From JANYLB01 sp963837715 (GTDB taxonomy: Bacteria; Actinomycetota; Acidimicrobiia; IMCC26256; JANYLB01): DNA of 64,000 bases. Shown here in pieces: positions 37,630 through 46,696 of this stretch. A model generated the notes under the pieces. The model did not search any database. It saw only the letters and a program-made list of their open reading frames with translations, and was not told where the DNA came from. Position 1 is the stretch's first letter, and every line of letters begins with the position of its first letter. The stretch lies in NCBI GenBank assembly GCA_963837715.1, contig CAWIOF010000002.1, forward strand, positions 1,612,001-1,676,000, read 5' to 3'. The translations under genes and the position numbers were made by a program.

Positions 37630-38977
37630 GCGCGTTCGGCGCGCAGTCGCCCGGCGGGAGCGGCGCACCGGCGGCGCGGCGGGCTTCGACGAGCTCGTCG
37701 AGTCGGGCCGTCTCCCGGGACACCACCGCGGCGGCTTCCTCGGCCGGGATCGGTTCGACGGGAGGCTCCGCGAACCCGGGGACCGGTCCGTGCGCGGCCC
37801 GGATGCGTACGCGGGTGCGCGCGATCTCGGAGCTGAGGCCCGCGTGCTCGTCGCTCAGGCCGAGCAGCACGTCGGCCGCGCGCATGTACCCGTAGTCGAT
37901 CGACGTGGCGATCAGCTCCGGGTCGATGGTGAGCGCGTCGTGCACGTCGAACTCGGGCGCGATGACCGTGACCTTGCGACCCCATCCCCGCGGTGGCGTC
38001 ATCTCCTTGCGGAGGGTCTCGTCGGGGGCGATGTCGGACGCGACCCGGCGGGCGACGTCGAGCAGGCCTCGATCGCCGTAGTCGTCGACCGGCTCGACCC
38101 CGAGTGCCGACGCCACCACCGCGAAGATGTGGCCGGCACCCAGACGGGTGAACGCGAGCTCGAGCGGAAGGATCTCGCGCACGCCACCGTCGACGAAGTG
38201 CTCGCCGTTCAGCTCGGTGGGCGGGAAGATCACCGGGATCGACGCCGACGCCAACACCGCTTCGCGCAGCGGCACCGCGGGGACGTCGAGGGGCGCGCCG
38301 TCGCGGTTGCAGACCTCGCCGGTCTCGGTGAAGTAGCGCAACTCCCCCGTCTCGAGGCTCACGGCACCGACACGGAGTGCGATCCCCGACGCCTCGATGC
38401 GGTCGGTGTCGAGCCGCGTCTCGATGATCGACCGCACCGGATCCATGCGCAGCAACGACTTCGCCCGCATGGCCTGGCGGAGCGCGTCGAGGGTGCCGTC
38501 GGCCTCGGGCGGGTTGCGGACGAGCTCGCCGAGCATGCGCAGGACGACGCGGGTCTGGCTGCCGGCGGTGCCGTTCTCGGCTGCGCGACCCCGGAGTGAC
38601 GACGCCCACGCGGCCTGCGACCGCAGCTTGTCGAGCCAGGGTTCGGTGAGCCACATGTCGGCGTTGCCGCGCAGCCCCCGCCAGATGTCTTCGAGGTCGT
38701 CGATGGCGCGCCGACCGGTGGCTTCGTCGTCGCCCTCGGCGAGCTTGGCTGCGATGATCGCGCCGACGGAACTCCCGCAGAGGATCGCTGGTCGGACCTT
38801 CAGGTCGTCGTAGAGGTACCGCAGCACCCCCACTTCGAAGCTTCCCTGCGAGCCCCCGCCGCTGAGCGCGAACGCGATCGGCTGGCGGGCGAACCGACGC
38901 CGGAGGTTGGCCCGCGCGGTGCGGACGAGCCGGTCACGCCGGTCTCGGGTCCGGGCAGCGGGGAGGCGTTCAGCCAC
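37565..38977 (-). CDS. Patatin-like phospholipase
   Basis: 470 residues from a GTG. The oxyanion motif SGGGSQGSFEVG (about 39-50), nucleophile GSSVGA (G-x-S-x-G), and FVDGGVREILP with the catalytic Asp form the Ser-Asp dyad. The rest is a long alpha-helical C-terminal region. It is expected to hydrolyse acyl esters of phospholipids or other lipids. No signal peptide is seen, so it is probably cytoplasmic or peripheral. The start is 14 bases from the ferredoxin stop. The last 20 or so residues overlap the opposing amidohydrolase and may be dispensable. Confidence 0.87.
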   Translation of the reverse strand: MAERLPAARTRDRRDRLVRTARANLRRRFARQPIAFALSGGGSQGSFEVGVLRYLYDDLKVRPAILCGSSVGAIIAAKLAEGDDEATGRRAIDDLEDIWRGLRGNADMWLTEPWLDKLRSQAAWASSLRGRAAENGTAGSQTRVVLRMLGELVRNPPEADGTLDALRQAMRAKSLLRMDPVRSIIETRLDTDRIEASGIALRVGAVSLETGELRYFTETGEVCNRDGAPLDVPAVPLREAVLASASIPVIFPPTELNGEHFVDGGVREILPLELAFTRLGAGHIFAVVASALGVEPVDDYGDRGLLDVARRVASDIAPDETLRKEMTPPRGWGRKVTVIAPEFDVHDALTIDPELIATSIDYGYMRAADVLLGLSDEHAGLSSEIARTRVRIRAAHGPVPGFAEPPVEPIPAEEAAAVVSRETARLDELVEARRAAGAPLPPGDCAPNAPSGPRAAADRVALPSPRPAPS

Positions 38978-38990
38978 GAGGATCCCGCGG

Positions 38991-39206
38991 CTACGAACCG
39001 GCGAGCTTCTCGCCGTCCTTCACCAGCTTGATCGCCTGGGTCGGACAGCCCTGCGCCGCGAGCACGATCTTCTCCTCGGGCGCGGCCTCGATGTCGACGA
39101 GGATCGCGATCCCGTCGTCGTCGAGGTCGAACACCCCGGGGGCCCAGAACGAGCAGTTGCCCGAGCCCATGCACACCTCGCGGTTGATCTCGATCTCCAG
39201 TGCCAC
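38991..39206 (-). CDS. Small 3Fe-4S ferredoxin (P450-partner type)
   Basis: 71 residues from a GTG preceded by a GGGGAGAGGAG ribosome site. Only three cysteines, C12, C18 and C54-Pro, are in the cluster-binding pattern (VCMGSGNC ... GCPTQ), so a 3Fe-4S cluster is expected. This type commonly donates electrons to bacterial cytochromes P450. A P450 gene lies at 43078 but is not adjacent. A degenerate operator-like site lies 26 bases upstream. Confidence 0.9.
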   Translation of the reverse strand: MALEIEINREVCMGSGNCSFWAPGVFDLDDDGIAILVDIEAAPEEKIVLAAQGCPTQAIKLVKDGEKLAGS

Positions 39207-39231
39207 CGTGCTCCTCTCCCCTGCCGACGGG

Positions 39232-39249
39232 CCTGACGTTCCTTCGACC
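39232..39249. promoter_or_regulatory. Degenerate operator-like motif (ferredoxin promoter)
   Basis: CCTGACGTTCCTTCGACC matches the conserved left half CCTGAC at the usual distance from the ferredoxin start, but the right half reads TCGA instead of GTCA. Confidence 0.3.
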
Positions 39250-39354
39250 CTACAGGCGCCCGGCCTACAGAGCCGGAGAAGGAGCGGAGCCGGCGGACAC
39301 CCACCGTGGGTCGTCAACTGGTGGGCGATCGAGCCGGCGCAGCGGATTCGACCA

Positions 39355-39880
39355 TCAAAGCCGGTCGTCGATGGTGCGGGCCAGGAGCTCGAGGTTCGTC
39401 GCCCGCGCCGCCGCATCGCCCGCGACGTTGGAGTACGCGAGCGCGTAGACCTTCCCGTCGTTCACGAACTGGAGGTCGACGATGCCGTCGGGGCCTTCGG
39501 TGTCGATGTAGGCCTTCCGGCCGAGCCCGGTGACGGGCGTGCCGTCGTCGACGAGGTCCTCGGAGTAGTACCGCTCGTTGTCGAAGATGCGGAACTGCAC
39601 CAGCTGTCCGTCGAGGGCGGGCGACTGGTAGATGCACTGCGACGCGACGCTCTTCGGTCGGCCCTCGACCCTCGGCTGGGCGGGCACGCCGAACAACGTG
39701 GTCGCGTCGGCCGCGGTGAGCAGCGAACACGCGGTCGTCGGGCCGCGGTCTTCGCGGCGGTCGGCGTCGGTCGGGCTCGATGAGCGTGTCGTCGTCGCTC
39801 CCGCAGGCGGCGACGCCGAGCGCCAGCACGAGCGCGACTCCGAGGGGGAGCAGGAGTCGAGTCCCGACCGACCGGTGCAC
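39355..39880 (-). CDS. Small secreted lipoprotein (DUF3558-like), frameshifted
   Basis: GTG start. A signal peptide (VHRSVGTRLLLPLGVALVLA) ends in the lipobox LGVAAC followed by GSDDD. After about LIEPD the frame changes (39755-39780) and continues PTTACSLLTAADATTLFGVPAQ, DNERYYSEDL and LARTIDDRL. The pattern of a Cys-Ser-Leu-Leu-Thr motif followed by a compact alpha/beta domain resembles DUF3558 lipoproteins. Corrected length is about 174 residues. Function unknown; it is probably anchored outside the membrane. Confidence 0.72.
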
Positions 39881-39902
39881 GGCCTCACGCTACCCTCGGC
39901 GC

Positions 39903-41166
39903 GTGAGCCGAGCGGAGACGGGCGGGCAGCGATCCCTGCACTGGCGCAAGAGCGAGCTCCACGGCCTGCTCCCCGATCCGGAGCCGCGGTCCGTGCTCCA
40001 CACCCTGATCTCGGTCGACGACCACCTCGTCGAGCCCCCCGGGATGTTCGACGGTCGGCTCCCGAGTCGCCTCCAGTCTCTCGCGCCCCGGGTCGTCGAG
40101 ACCGTCGAGGGTCACGAGGTGTGGGAGTTCGACGGCCGGATCTTCTTCCAGGTCGGCATCAACGCGGTGGTGGGCCGGGCCCGCGAAGACTGGCTCATCG
40201 AACCGACCCGGTTCGACGAGATGCGTCCGGGCTGCTTCGACATCGAGGCGCGGGTGCACGACATGGACCTCAACGGGATCTGGGCGTCGGTGAACTTCCC
40301 GTCGCAGATCACGGGATTCTGCGGGTCGGTGTTCTCGCGCTGCTCCGATCCCGACCTCGGCCTGGCGGTGACGCGGGCGTGGAACGACTGGTTCTTCGAC
40401 GAGTGGCACACGCCGCACCCCGAACGCATCGTGCCGATGGGGATCACCTTCCTCGGCGACGCCGAACTCGGCGCCGCGGAGATCCGCCGCAACGCGGCCC
40501 GCGGGTTCACCGCGGTGACGCTCCCGGAGCAGCCGCACCGGATCGGGATGCCGAGCATCTTCTCGGGCTGGTGGGATCCGATCGTCGAGGCCTGTGCGGA
40601 GACCGGAACGGTCATCTGCCTGCACGTCGGGTCGACCGGGGTGGTCGACATGCCCGACCGACGCGCCGATGGTCCCGCTCGCGGCGACGTTGTTCGGTCA
40701 GCTCTCGCTCACCGCGTGCACGGAGTGGCTCTGGTCGGGAACACCGGTGCGGTACCCCGACGTGAGGATCGCGATGAGCGAAGGTGGGATCGGCTGGGTC
40801 GCGATGTTGCACGACCGGCTCGAGAACATCGTCGACCGCTCGGGGTACGGCTCCTACTTCCCCGGCGACCTGCGTCCGGCCGACGTGCTCCGGCGCAACT
40901 TCTGGTTCTGCACCATCGACGACCCCTCGACGCTCACCACCCTGGAGACGATCGGGGTCGACCGGGTGATGTTCGAGACCGACTACCCCCACGGCGACGG
41001 GACCTGGCCCGATTCGCAACGCGTGTTCGACGACGTGTTCGGGTCACTCCCGGCCGACGTCGTCGCCAGGATCGGTCATGGGAACGCCGCGGAGTTGTTC
41101 CGACACCCGCTCCCGCCGGCCGACTCCCCGCTCAGCGGCCCTGCGCGACCTTCCACGCGACCATGA
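39903..41166 (+). CDS. TIM-barrel amidohydrolase (amidohydrolase 2 family), frameshifted
   Basis: GTG start (VSRAETGGQRSLHW). The first frame shows ISVDDHLVEPPGMF with a D-x-H metal motif, then GITFLGDAELG and ICLHVGSTG. Near 40655-40670 the frame changes, and the C-terminal part has SEGGIGWVAML, MFETDYPHGDGTWPDS (catalytic Asp) and IGHGNAAELFRH. This is the decarboxylase/hydrolase-type amidohydrolase-2 layout, frequent in aromatic and steroid catabolic loci. Corrected length is about 420 residues. The substrate is unknown. The 3' end overlaps the opposing DoxX gene by 35 bases. Confidence 0.85.
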
Positions 41167-41509
41167 GCAGCGGGACCTGGAACGGGAGGCGGGCGATCGC
41201 AGCCGGCGCAGAGTCGAACGGCGGCTTCGCGCCCTCGATGCCGCCGTCGATCGCCGACTGGATGTTGGCGGGAAACACACCGAGCAGGGTGACGAAGCTC
41301 AGCGCGCCGCCGAGCTTGCGGGTCTTCGGCACCATCAGCAGTGCGGCGCAGGTCAGTTCGACCGCGCCGCTCGCGTAGACCCACGTGCGAGCCTTCCCCG
41401 GCATCCACTTCGGGACGATGGGGTCGTAGAACTGCGGCGCGGTGAAGTGGGTGACGCCCGCGCCGCCCATGACGAAGCCGAGCTCGATGTGACGCGGGAT
41501 CAGGGGCAT
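41132..41509 (-). CDS. DoxX-like small membrane protein
   Basis: 125 residues with about four hydrophobic segments. FVMGGAGVTHFTAPQFYDPIVPKWMP (about 13-38) and YASGAVELTCAALLM are typical of DoxX/DoxD-like proteins. Function in this family is loosely linked to redox stress or electron transfer, and nothing here identifies a partner. It follows the lipoprotein gene 26 bases downstream on the same strand, but the order alone does not show an operon. Confidence 0.75.
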   Translation of the reverse strand: MPLIPRHIELGFVMGGAGVTHFTAPQFYDPIVPKWMPGKARTWVYASGAVELTCAALLMVPKTRKLGGALSFVTLLGVFPANIQSAIDGGIEGAKPPFDSAPAAIARLPFQVPLLMVAWKVAQGR

Positions 41510-41534
41510 CCGCGCACGCTATCGGTTCGTCATC

Positions 41535-43043
41535 TCATCCCGTGACCGTGGTGGTGACCGGCACGAGTCCGTGCGAGCTGAGCTTCGCCGCCTCCGCCGC
41601 GGTCAGGTCGGGCTTGGCGAAGTAGCGGAACCGCTTCGACGTGAAGCGCTTCGCCACCCCGGCCGGACAGTCGGCCCGGGTCGGGTCCGTGCACGCGACC
41701 TCGCCGCCACCCGCACCGACGACCCGCACCCCGGCCTGGCCCCACGCGGCATTGTCGCCGGTGCAGGGCGTGGGCGACGCCGGCTTCTGGTCGAGGTAGT
41801 AGGTCGACAGCTCGAGGCCGGCGATGTCGGTGTCGGGAACCCGTGCGGTCACGATCGCGCCCGGTGCACCTGAGACCATCTGCCACAGCGCGACTCGCGG
41901 CGCCGCGATCGTGTCGGGCACGCCGTCGATGGGGACCCCTGCGTTCTGGTCGTCGGTGTAGGTGAGCCCGGCGAGGTTCGTGGTGAAGTCGTCGAACTGC
42001 ATGACTCCGGGGATGGCGTGGACGCGGAGGTCGATCTGGAGGTCGGCGCGGCGGGGGTAGAACGTGTCGGTGGCCACGGTGTACTGACCACTGTTCGTCC
42101 CGATGTGTGACCGGATCGCCCGCACCGGGCCACTGATGTTCGCCACGAACCCGCCTTCGTAGGGGTTCGTCGCACCGCCGTCGAACGTCTCCTCGCTCCG
42201 GCCGCACAGGCCAGGCGCGAACTGGATCCGACCGCGCTCGAGCATGTCGGCCCCGCTGCTGCCACCGGTCGTGATCCTCAGCGAGTCGTTCAACCACCGG
42301 TCGCTGTATCCGAGCGTGTAGGCCACCGTGCTGACGGTCGTGTGCTCCGGATTGAACCCGGCGACCTTGTTCGGCACCTTGGCCCCGGTGCCCATCTTGT
42401 ACGTGGCGCGGTAGTCGCCCGAGTCGAGCGAGAACGTGTAGTTCACGCCCGTGGTGCCCGCACTGCCCCCCGTCATCTGCGCATCGGTGCTGCGGTAGAG
42501 GTACGTGTAGCTGATCCCCTCGGCGTCGAGTGGATCGGTGATCGTGATCTCCTGGCGGGTGTCGGCGACCACGCCGGGCGGTGTCGCGGTGCCCTCCGGG
42601 GCCTGCTTCCCGGTGTCGACGCCGAGGACCGCGATCTCGTCGTCGGCGTCGAGCAGGGGGTCGCTGTCGGCACCGACGTACGTGTCCCAGTAGCGGTAAC
42701 CCGGCGCAGCGGCGCTCGGCGTCGTGTACACCGGGACCCTGAACTCGGTGCCGTCGGCGTTCTTCGCCCAGTTCGCCGGCGCCCGGTTGAGGATCTTGCC
42801 CGGGTTCACCATGTCGCGCTCGTCGACCTGGACCGGGACCTGGTGCCAGACGGTCCCGTCCCACGAGAAGGCGACGACCGCGGGCACGGGACTGCCGAGC
42901 AGCTTCGGCGTGGCCGACGCGGTCAACACCACGGGATCCTCGTTGCGGGCCAGCGGCGCGCCGTACCGGGTGCAGCCGGCCAACGCGAGCAACGAGACAA
43001 CGACGACGACGCCCACGATCGCGCGAGCAGGAATCCGGAGCAT
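41535..43043 (-). CDS. Secreted lipoprotein of unknown function
   Basis: 502 residues, ATG preceded by a strong GGGGGGAG site. A signal peptide (AIVGVVVVVSLLALAGC) with lipobox LAGC gives a lipid-anchored extracellular protein. The mature part is rich in Ser, Thr, Gly and Asp, with FSWDGTVWHQVPVQVDERD, TDDQNAGVPIDGVPD and two late cysteine clusters (PCTGD, EVACTDPTRADCPAG). I do not recognise the family; the beta-rich look suggests a carbohydrate- or substrate-binding fold. Its leader carries two interleaved inverted repeats (43062-43088). Confidence 0.75.
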   Translation of the reverse strand: MLRIPARAIVGVVVVVSLLALAGCTRYGAPLARNEDPVVLTASATPKLLGSPVPAVVAFSWDGTVWHQVPVQVDERDMVNPGKILNRAPANWAKNADGTEFRVPVYTTPSAAAPGYRYWDTYVGADSDPLLDADDEIAVLGVDTGKQAPEGTATPPGVVADTRQEITITDPLDAEGISYTYLYRSTDAQMTGGSAGTTGVNYTFSLDSGDYRATYKMGTGAKVPNKVAGFNPEHTTVSTVAYTLGYSDRWLNDSLRITTGGSSGADMLERGRIQFAPGLCGRSEETFDGGATNPYEGGFVANISGPVRAIRSHIGTNSGQYTVATDTFYPRRADLQIDLRVHAIPGVMQFDDFTTNLAGLTYTDDQNAGVPIDGVPDTIAAPRVALWQMVSGAPGAIVTARVPDTDIAGLELSTYYLDQKPASPTPCTGDNAAWGQAGVRVVGAGGGEVACTDPTRADCPAGVAKRFTSKRFRYFAKPDLTAAEAAKLSSHGLVPVTTTVTG

Positions 43044-43061
43044 GACGCTCTCCCCCCTGGA

Positions 43062-43088
43062 GCTAACGATTCGGAAGTTAGCCGAATC
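43062..43088. promoter_or_regulatory. Two interleaved inverted repeats in the lipoprotein leader / P450 3' end
   Basis: GCTAAC (43062-43067) pairs with GTTAGC (43077-43082), and GATTCGG (43068-43074) pairs with CCGAATC (43082-43088). The two hairpins overlap and exclude each other. The P450 stop codon (43078-43080) lies inside. They lie 19-45 bases upstream of the lipoprotein ATG and could be an attenuator, a terminator or an operator. Confidence 0.5.
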
Positions 43089-44292
43089 TCACGGGGAGTG
43101 ACGTCGGGGACCGGAAGTTCTCGCCGTGGATGTGCACGTCGTCGCGCACCACGGCCTCCTCGTCGAGGCGCAGGTTCGGGCAGCGCTCGATCAGCCGGTC
43201 GATCGCCTTCGCCATCTCCATCCGCGCCAGGTGCATGCCGAGGCACATGTGCACCCCGACCCCGAACGACATGTGCGGGATCTGCGGCCGGAAGATGTCG
43301 AAGTCGTCGGCGTGGTCCCAGCGACTCGAGTCGTGGTTGGCCGAGCCCACCCCCGCGACGACGTCGGCGCCGGCGGGGATCTCCACCCCGGCGAGCTCGG
43401 TGTCGCGCGTGCACTGCCGCGACGTGATGGTGAGGGGGCTCTCCCAGCGGATGATCTCCTCGATGGTCTGGGCCATCAGCGACCGGTCGGCGCGCAGCGC
43501 CTCGAACTGGTCGCGATGGGTGAGCAGCGCGTAGATCAGGTTGCCGGTGGCCCGGTAGGTGGTCTCCGCGCCGGCGGGGAGCAGTAGCCGTAGGAACGAG
43601 AAGATCTCCTCGTCGCCGAGTCGTTCGCCCGCTTCCTCGGCCCGCACGAGCTCGCTGATGAGGTCGTCGCCCGGGTCCTTGCGCTTCGCCTCGAGGACGC
43701 CGGTGAAGTACTCGTAGAGCTCGGCCGACGCGACGATCCCCGCCTCGGGTTGTGCGGCCACGTTGGTGAGCGCGAGCGCGCGCGGCTGGAAGTACTGATA
43801 GTCCTCGCGGGGAAGGCCGAGGAGCGCCCCGATCACCTGCACCGGGTACAGGTAGGTGAACTCGCGGACGAGCTCGGCCTCGCCGCGGTCGATGAAGGTG
43901 TCGATCGTGTCGTCGACGACCGGGCCGACGAGATCGTCGTTCCAGTGCGCGAGCGTCTTGGAGCGGAAGGCCTGCGCGACGAGCGAGCGCAGTCGCTTGT
44001 GCTCGGGCTCGTCCATCCCGACGAGGGGGTACGGCCCCATCACCACCGTGAGCAGGTCGCGGATGCTGCCCGAGCAGTAGGTGACGTTGTCGCGCAGCAC
44101 CGTTGCGACGTCGTCGTAGCGGTAGACGTAGAACATCTCGGTGCCGCTGTCGGAACCGTCGAACGAGTCGTTGTGGCGCACCTCGACCGGGGTGTCCCGC
44201 CGCTTCTCGCCGTAGCCCGGATACGGGTTGCGGCTGTCGCCGGCCACCGTGCCGACGAACTGCGCCATCGGATCCCACGTATCGGTCGCCAC
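43078..44292 (-). CDS. Cytochrome P450
   Basis: 404 residues from a GTG preceded by GAGAGG. The I-helix block is LLPAGAETTYRA, the K-helix ExxR is EEIIRWES, and the haem loop is FGVGVHMCLGMHLARME with the thiolate Cys. MDEPEHKRLRSLVAQAF is the conserved C-helix region. Class I bacterial P450s of this layout take electrons from a ferredoxin; the 3Fe-4S ferredoxin at 38991 is a candidate. Likely a hydroxylase of a lipid, steroid or fatty acid (inferred from neighbours). The operator-like site at 44321 is 29 bases upstream of the start. Confidence 0.92.
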   Translation of the reverse strand: MATDTWDPMAQFVGTVAGDSRNPYPGYGEKRRDTPVEVRHNDSFDGSDSGTEMFYVYRYDDVATVLRDNVTYCSGSIRDLLTVVMGPYPLVGMDEPEHKRLRSLVAQAFRSKTLAHWNDDLVGPVVDDTIDTFIDRGEAELVREFTYLYPVQVIGALLGLPREDYQYFQPRALALTNVAAQPEAGIVASAELYEYFTGVLEAKRKDPGDDLISELVRAEEAGERLGDEEIFSFLRLLLPAGAETTYRATGNLIYALLTHRDQFEALRADRSLMAQTIEEIIRWESPLTITSRQCTRDTELAGVEIPAGADVVAGVGSANHDSSRWDHADDFDIFRPQIPHMSFGVGVHMCLGMHLARMEMAKAIDRLIERCPNLRLDEEAVVRDDVHIHGENFRSPTSLPVRFG

Positions 44293-44320
44293 GGTGTGCC
44301 CTCTCCGAGCTTCGGCGTTT

Positions 44321-44338
44321 CCTGACGTCTGTGTCAGA
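44321..44338. promoter_or_regulatory. Operator-like motif, copy 4 (cytochrome P450 promoter)
   Basis: CCTGACGTCTGTGTCAGA, with TGAC and GTCA six bases apart. It lies 29 bases upstream of the P450 start, overlapping the last codons of the upstream kinase gene on the same strand. Confidence 0.65.
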
Positions 44339-45692
44339 TTGTAGGCCGGGGGGACAGGTCGAGGAATCGTTCGTAGCGGTCCGACATCGCGGCGTGCCAC
44401 CGAGGTTCGGGGTCGACGGTGCGGTCGACGCGGGCCCAGCGCCGGGCGTCGAGCATCGACGCCTCGAGGCCGGCGGCGACCCGCCCGAGGAACGCCGATC
44501 CGAGGGCTCCACCTTCGGGCACCGCGACACAGTCGACGGGCAGGCCGGTGCCGTCGGCGAGGGCCTGGACCCACTCGTCGACGCGGGTCCCCCCGCCGGT
44601 GGCGACGATGCGACGCGCCGGCCGGCCGCTCGCCTCGATCGCCCGTCGGGTCACGAACCCCGACGCTTCGAACGTCGCCCTCCGCACGGCCGCCGGGCCG
44701 TGGGTCAGGTCGAGGTCGGCGAGCACCGCCCGCCGATTCGGATCGTCGATCGGCGATCGCTCACCCCGCGGGTACGGCGCCCACACCGGGACCGCGCCGG
44801 GATCCCGCGTCGGCTCGACGTCGCGGGCGCCGAACGCGTCGAGCGCCCAGTTCACGAAGAGGCCCCCCGCGTTGCTCGGGCCCCCGACGAGGAAGTTGCC
44901 GGGCGAGGTGTGCGGGATCGGGTAGAAGCCGCCGGCGTCGGCGGGGAGCGCGTCCTCGGGAACCACCACCCACACGATGAGGGTCGTCCCGAGGATCACG
45001 AGCACGTCGCCGGGCGCGTCGGCGCCGGCGACGATCTGCTCCGCGAGCGCATCGATGCAACCCGACGCGAGGACCGGCCCGTCGGGGCCGCCGAGCCGGC
45101 CGCACTCCACGGCCGTCGGGACGAGCCTGGGGAGCTGGTCGGTGGTGATCCCTGCCGCGGCCGCGACCTCCGGGTCCCACCGGCGCCAGTCGAACAACGG
45201 GAACGCGGTCGCCGCGGTCGACGTGTCGAGCACCGCTTCCCCTCCGAGCGCCCGGTTCGCGACCGCCTGCGCCGGCCAGAAGCCGGCCGCATCGGGGCAC
45301 TCCCGCGCGCACCAGCGCAGGAAGCCGACCAGCTCGCCGCTCTGGGCCGGGTTCCCCCCTCCCCCGGTGCCACCCCGGACGTCGCCGTAGAGCAGGCCCG
45401 CGCTCTGCGGCACGCCACCCGCGTCGACGGCTGTGAGCGACGGCACCATCGCCGCGACCGAGAGTCCCCGCGCGGCGCGGCCCACGTCGCCGAGCTCGGC
45501 CAGCGCCTGCTCCGGACCGCGCCGCCACGCCCGGTCGGCGTCGTGCTCGAACCGATCCGGTGCCGTGATGATCACCGGGTGCGGCACCCGGGATCGGGCC
45601 ACGACGGTGCCGTCGGCATCCGCCGCGACCGCCTTCACCGAAGTGGTGCCGATGTCGATCCCGACCGTGATCTCCGACGCTGCCCCCGACAT
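44334..45692 (-). CDS. FGGY-family carbohydrate kinase
   Basis: 452 residues from the ATG at 45692; a GTG at 45713 would add seven. The N-terminal phosphate-binding loop is VGIDIGTTSVKAVAADADG, with a catalytic-domain motif SAGLLYGDVRG. The C-terminal FGGY signature region includes VILGTTLIVWVV, ATGGGTRVDEWVQALAD and VPEGGALGSAFLG. The family phosphorylates sugars or polyols such as xylulose, glycerol or ribitol; the specific one cannot be read. The 3' end lies over the P450 operator-like site. It is separated from the upstream HisN gene by the 36-bp hairpin. Confidence 0.85.
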   Translation of the reverse strand: MSGAASEITVGIDIGTTSVKAVAADADGTVVARSRVPHPVIITAPDRFEHDADRAWRRGPEQALAELGDVGRAARGLSVAAMVPSLTAVDAGGVPQSAGLLYGDVRGGTGGGGNPAQSGELVGFLRWCARECPDAAGFWPAQAVANRALGGEAVLDTSTAATAFPLFDWRRWDPEVAAAAGITTDQLPRLVPTAVECGRLGGPDGPVLASGCIDALAEQIVAGADAPGDVLVILGTTLIVWVVVPEDALPADAGGFYPIPHTSPGNFLVGGPSNAGGLFVNWALDAFGARDVEPTRDPGAVPVWAPYPRGERSPIDDPNRRAVLADLDLTHGPAAVRRATFEASGFVTRRAIEASGRPARRIVATGGGTRVDEWVQALADGTGLPVDCVAVPEGGALGSAFLGRVAAGLEASMLDARRWARVDRTVDPEPRWHAAMSDRYERFLDLSPRPTI

Positions 45693-45740
45693 GGCCGGCG
45701 ACTGTACGCCCACACCTCGCCCCGGCGCGTCGGGGGACCT

Positions 45741-45776
45741 GTCGCAGGTTGTCGCAGGAGTGCGACAACCTGCGAC
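45741..45776. terminator. Perfect 16-bp hairpin downstream of hisN-like gene
   Basis: The left arm GTCGCAGGTTGTCGCA (45741-45756) and right arm TGCGACAACCTGCGAC (45761-45776) are exact reverse complements with a GGAG loop. Each arm contains two GTCGCA units. It starts 17 bases after the stop of the minus-strand HisN gene and lies about 50 bases upstream of the kinase start. No T-run follows on either side, so it may be an unusual terminator or a protein-binding site. Confidence 0.6.
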
Positions 45777-45792
45777 GACCTCCCCGACGGGG

Positions 45793-46569
45793 TCAGGCGC
45801 GCATCGCGGCGAGCACCGACTCGTGCAGCAGGCCGTTCGTCGCCACCGCGCTGCCGTGCTCGGCGCTCACCTCGCCGCCGAGGTCGGTGAACCGACCCCC
45901 GGCCTCCTCGACGAGCACGAGCAGCGGAGCGAGGTCCCAGACCTTGAGCCCGTCGGGTTCGACGGCGACGTCGACCGCGCCCTCGGCCACGAGGGCGTAC
46001 TGCCAGAAGTCGCCGAAACCGCGGCTGCGCCAACAGCGACGGGTGAGGGCGAGGAACTGGTCGGTGAGTCCGGCCGCGTCGAACGCGGCGACGCTGTCGT
46101 AGGTGAGGTGGGCGTCTTCGATCGCGGCGACACCCGAGACCCGGATCGGCTCGCCGTCGCGGAACGCGCCACCTCCGCGCGTCGCCCACCACCGGCGCCC
46201 GAGTGCCGGGGCGGATGCGAGACCGAGCACGAGGTCACCGTCGACCCGGAGTGCGATCAACGTCGCGTACACGGGGATGCCGCGCACGTAGCCCTTCGTC
46301 CCGTCGATCGGATCGACGATCCATTCCCGACCCGATGCGCCACCGGTGTCGGGGAACTCCTCGCCGACCACGGCGTCGTCGGGTCGCTCGGTCGCCAACG
46401 TGGCCCGGATCGTCTCCTCGACCAGGCGATCGGCCTCGCTCACCGGGGTCATGTCGGGCTTGGTCTCCACGATCAGGTCGTCGGCCCGGAAGCGCGAGAG
46501 CGTGATCACGTCGGCCGCGTCGGCCAGCTCGTGGGCGAGTCGGAGATCATCTACAAGGGTCGGAGCCAT
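45793..46569 (-). CDS. hisN: Inositol-monophosphatase-family phosphatase, histidinol-phosphatase-like
   Basis: 258 residues, ATG start. Metal-binding motifs are GEEFPD, WIVDPIDGTKGYVRG and WDLAPL, the hallmark of the Mg-dependent Li-sensitive phosphatase fold. The block FWQYALVAEGAVDVAVEPDG together with the DGTKGYVRG loop matches the actinobacterial HisN-type histidinol-phosphate phosphatases. Expected reaction: histidinol phosphate to histidinol in histidine biosynthesis; an inositol or sugar phosphate is the alternative. No other his gene is in the window. It is divergent from the ABC operon, with a 127-base spacer. Confidence 0.8.
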   Translation of the reverse strand: MAPTLVDDLRLAHELADAADVITLSRFRADDLIVETKPDMTPVSEADRLVEETIRATLATERPDDAVVGEEFPDTGGASGREWIVDPIDGTKGYVRGIPVYATLIALRVDGDLVLGLASAPALGRRWWATRGGGAFRDGEPIRVSGVAAIEDAHLTYDSVAAFDAAGLTDQFLALTRRCWRSRGFGDFWQYALVAEGAVDVAVEPDGLKVWDLAPLLVLVEEAGGRFTDLGGEVSAEHGSAVATNGLLHESVLAAMRA

Positions 46570-46696
46570 CGACGAACACTACGATCATCGACACCGCACC
46601 CGGGTGGGACCACACCCTCGGGCTCACGTTCGTCGTCGCGTACACCCTCGAGGCGCGACCGTCGACGTGACCTCGACCTGACAGACTCCCCGCGTC

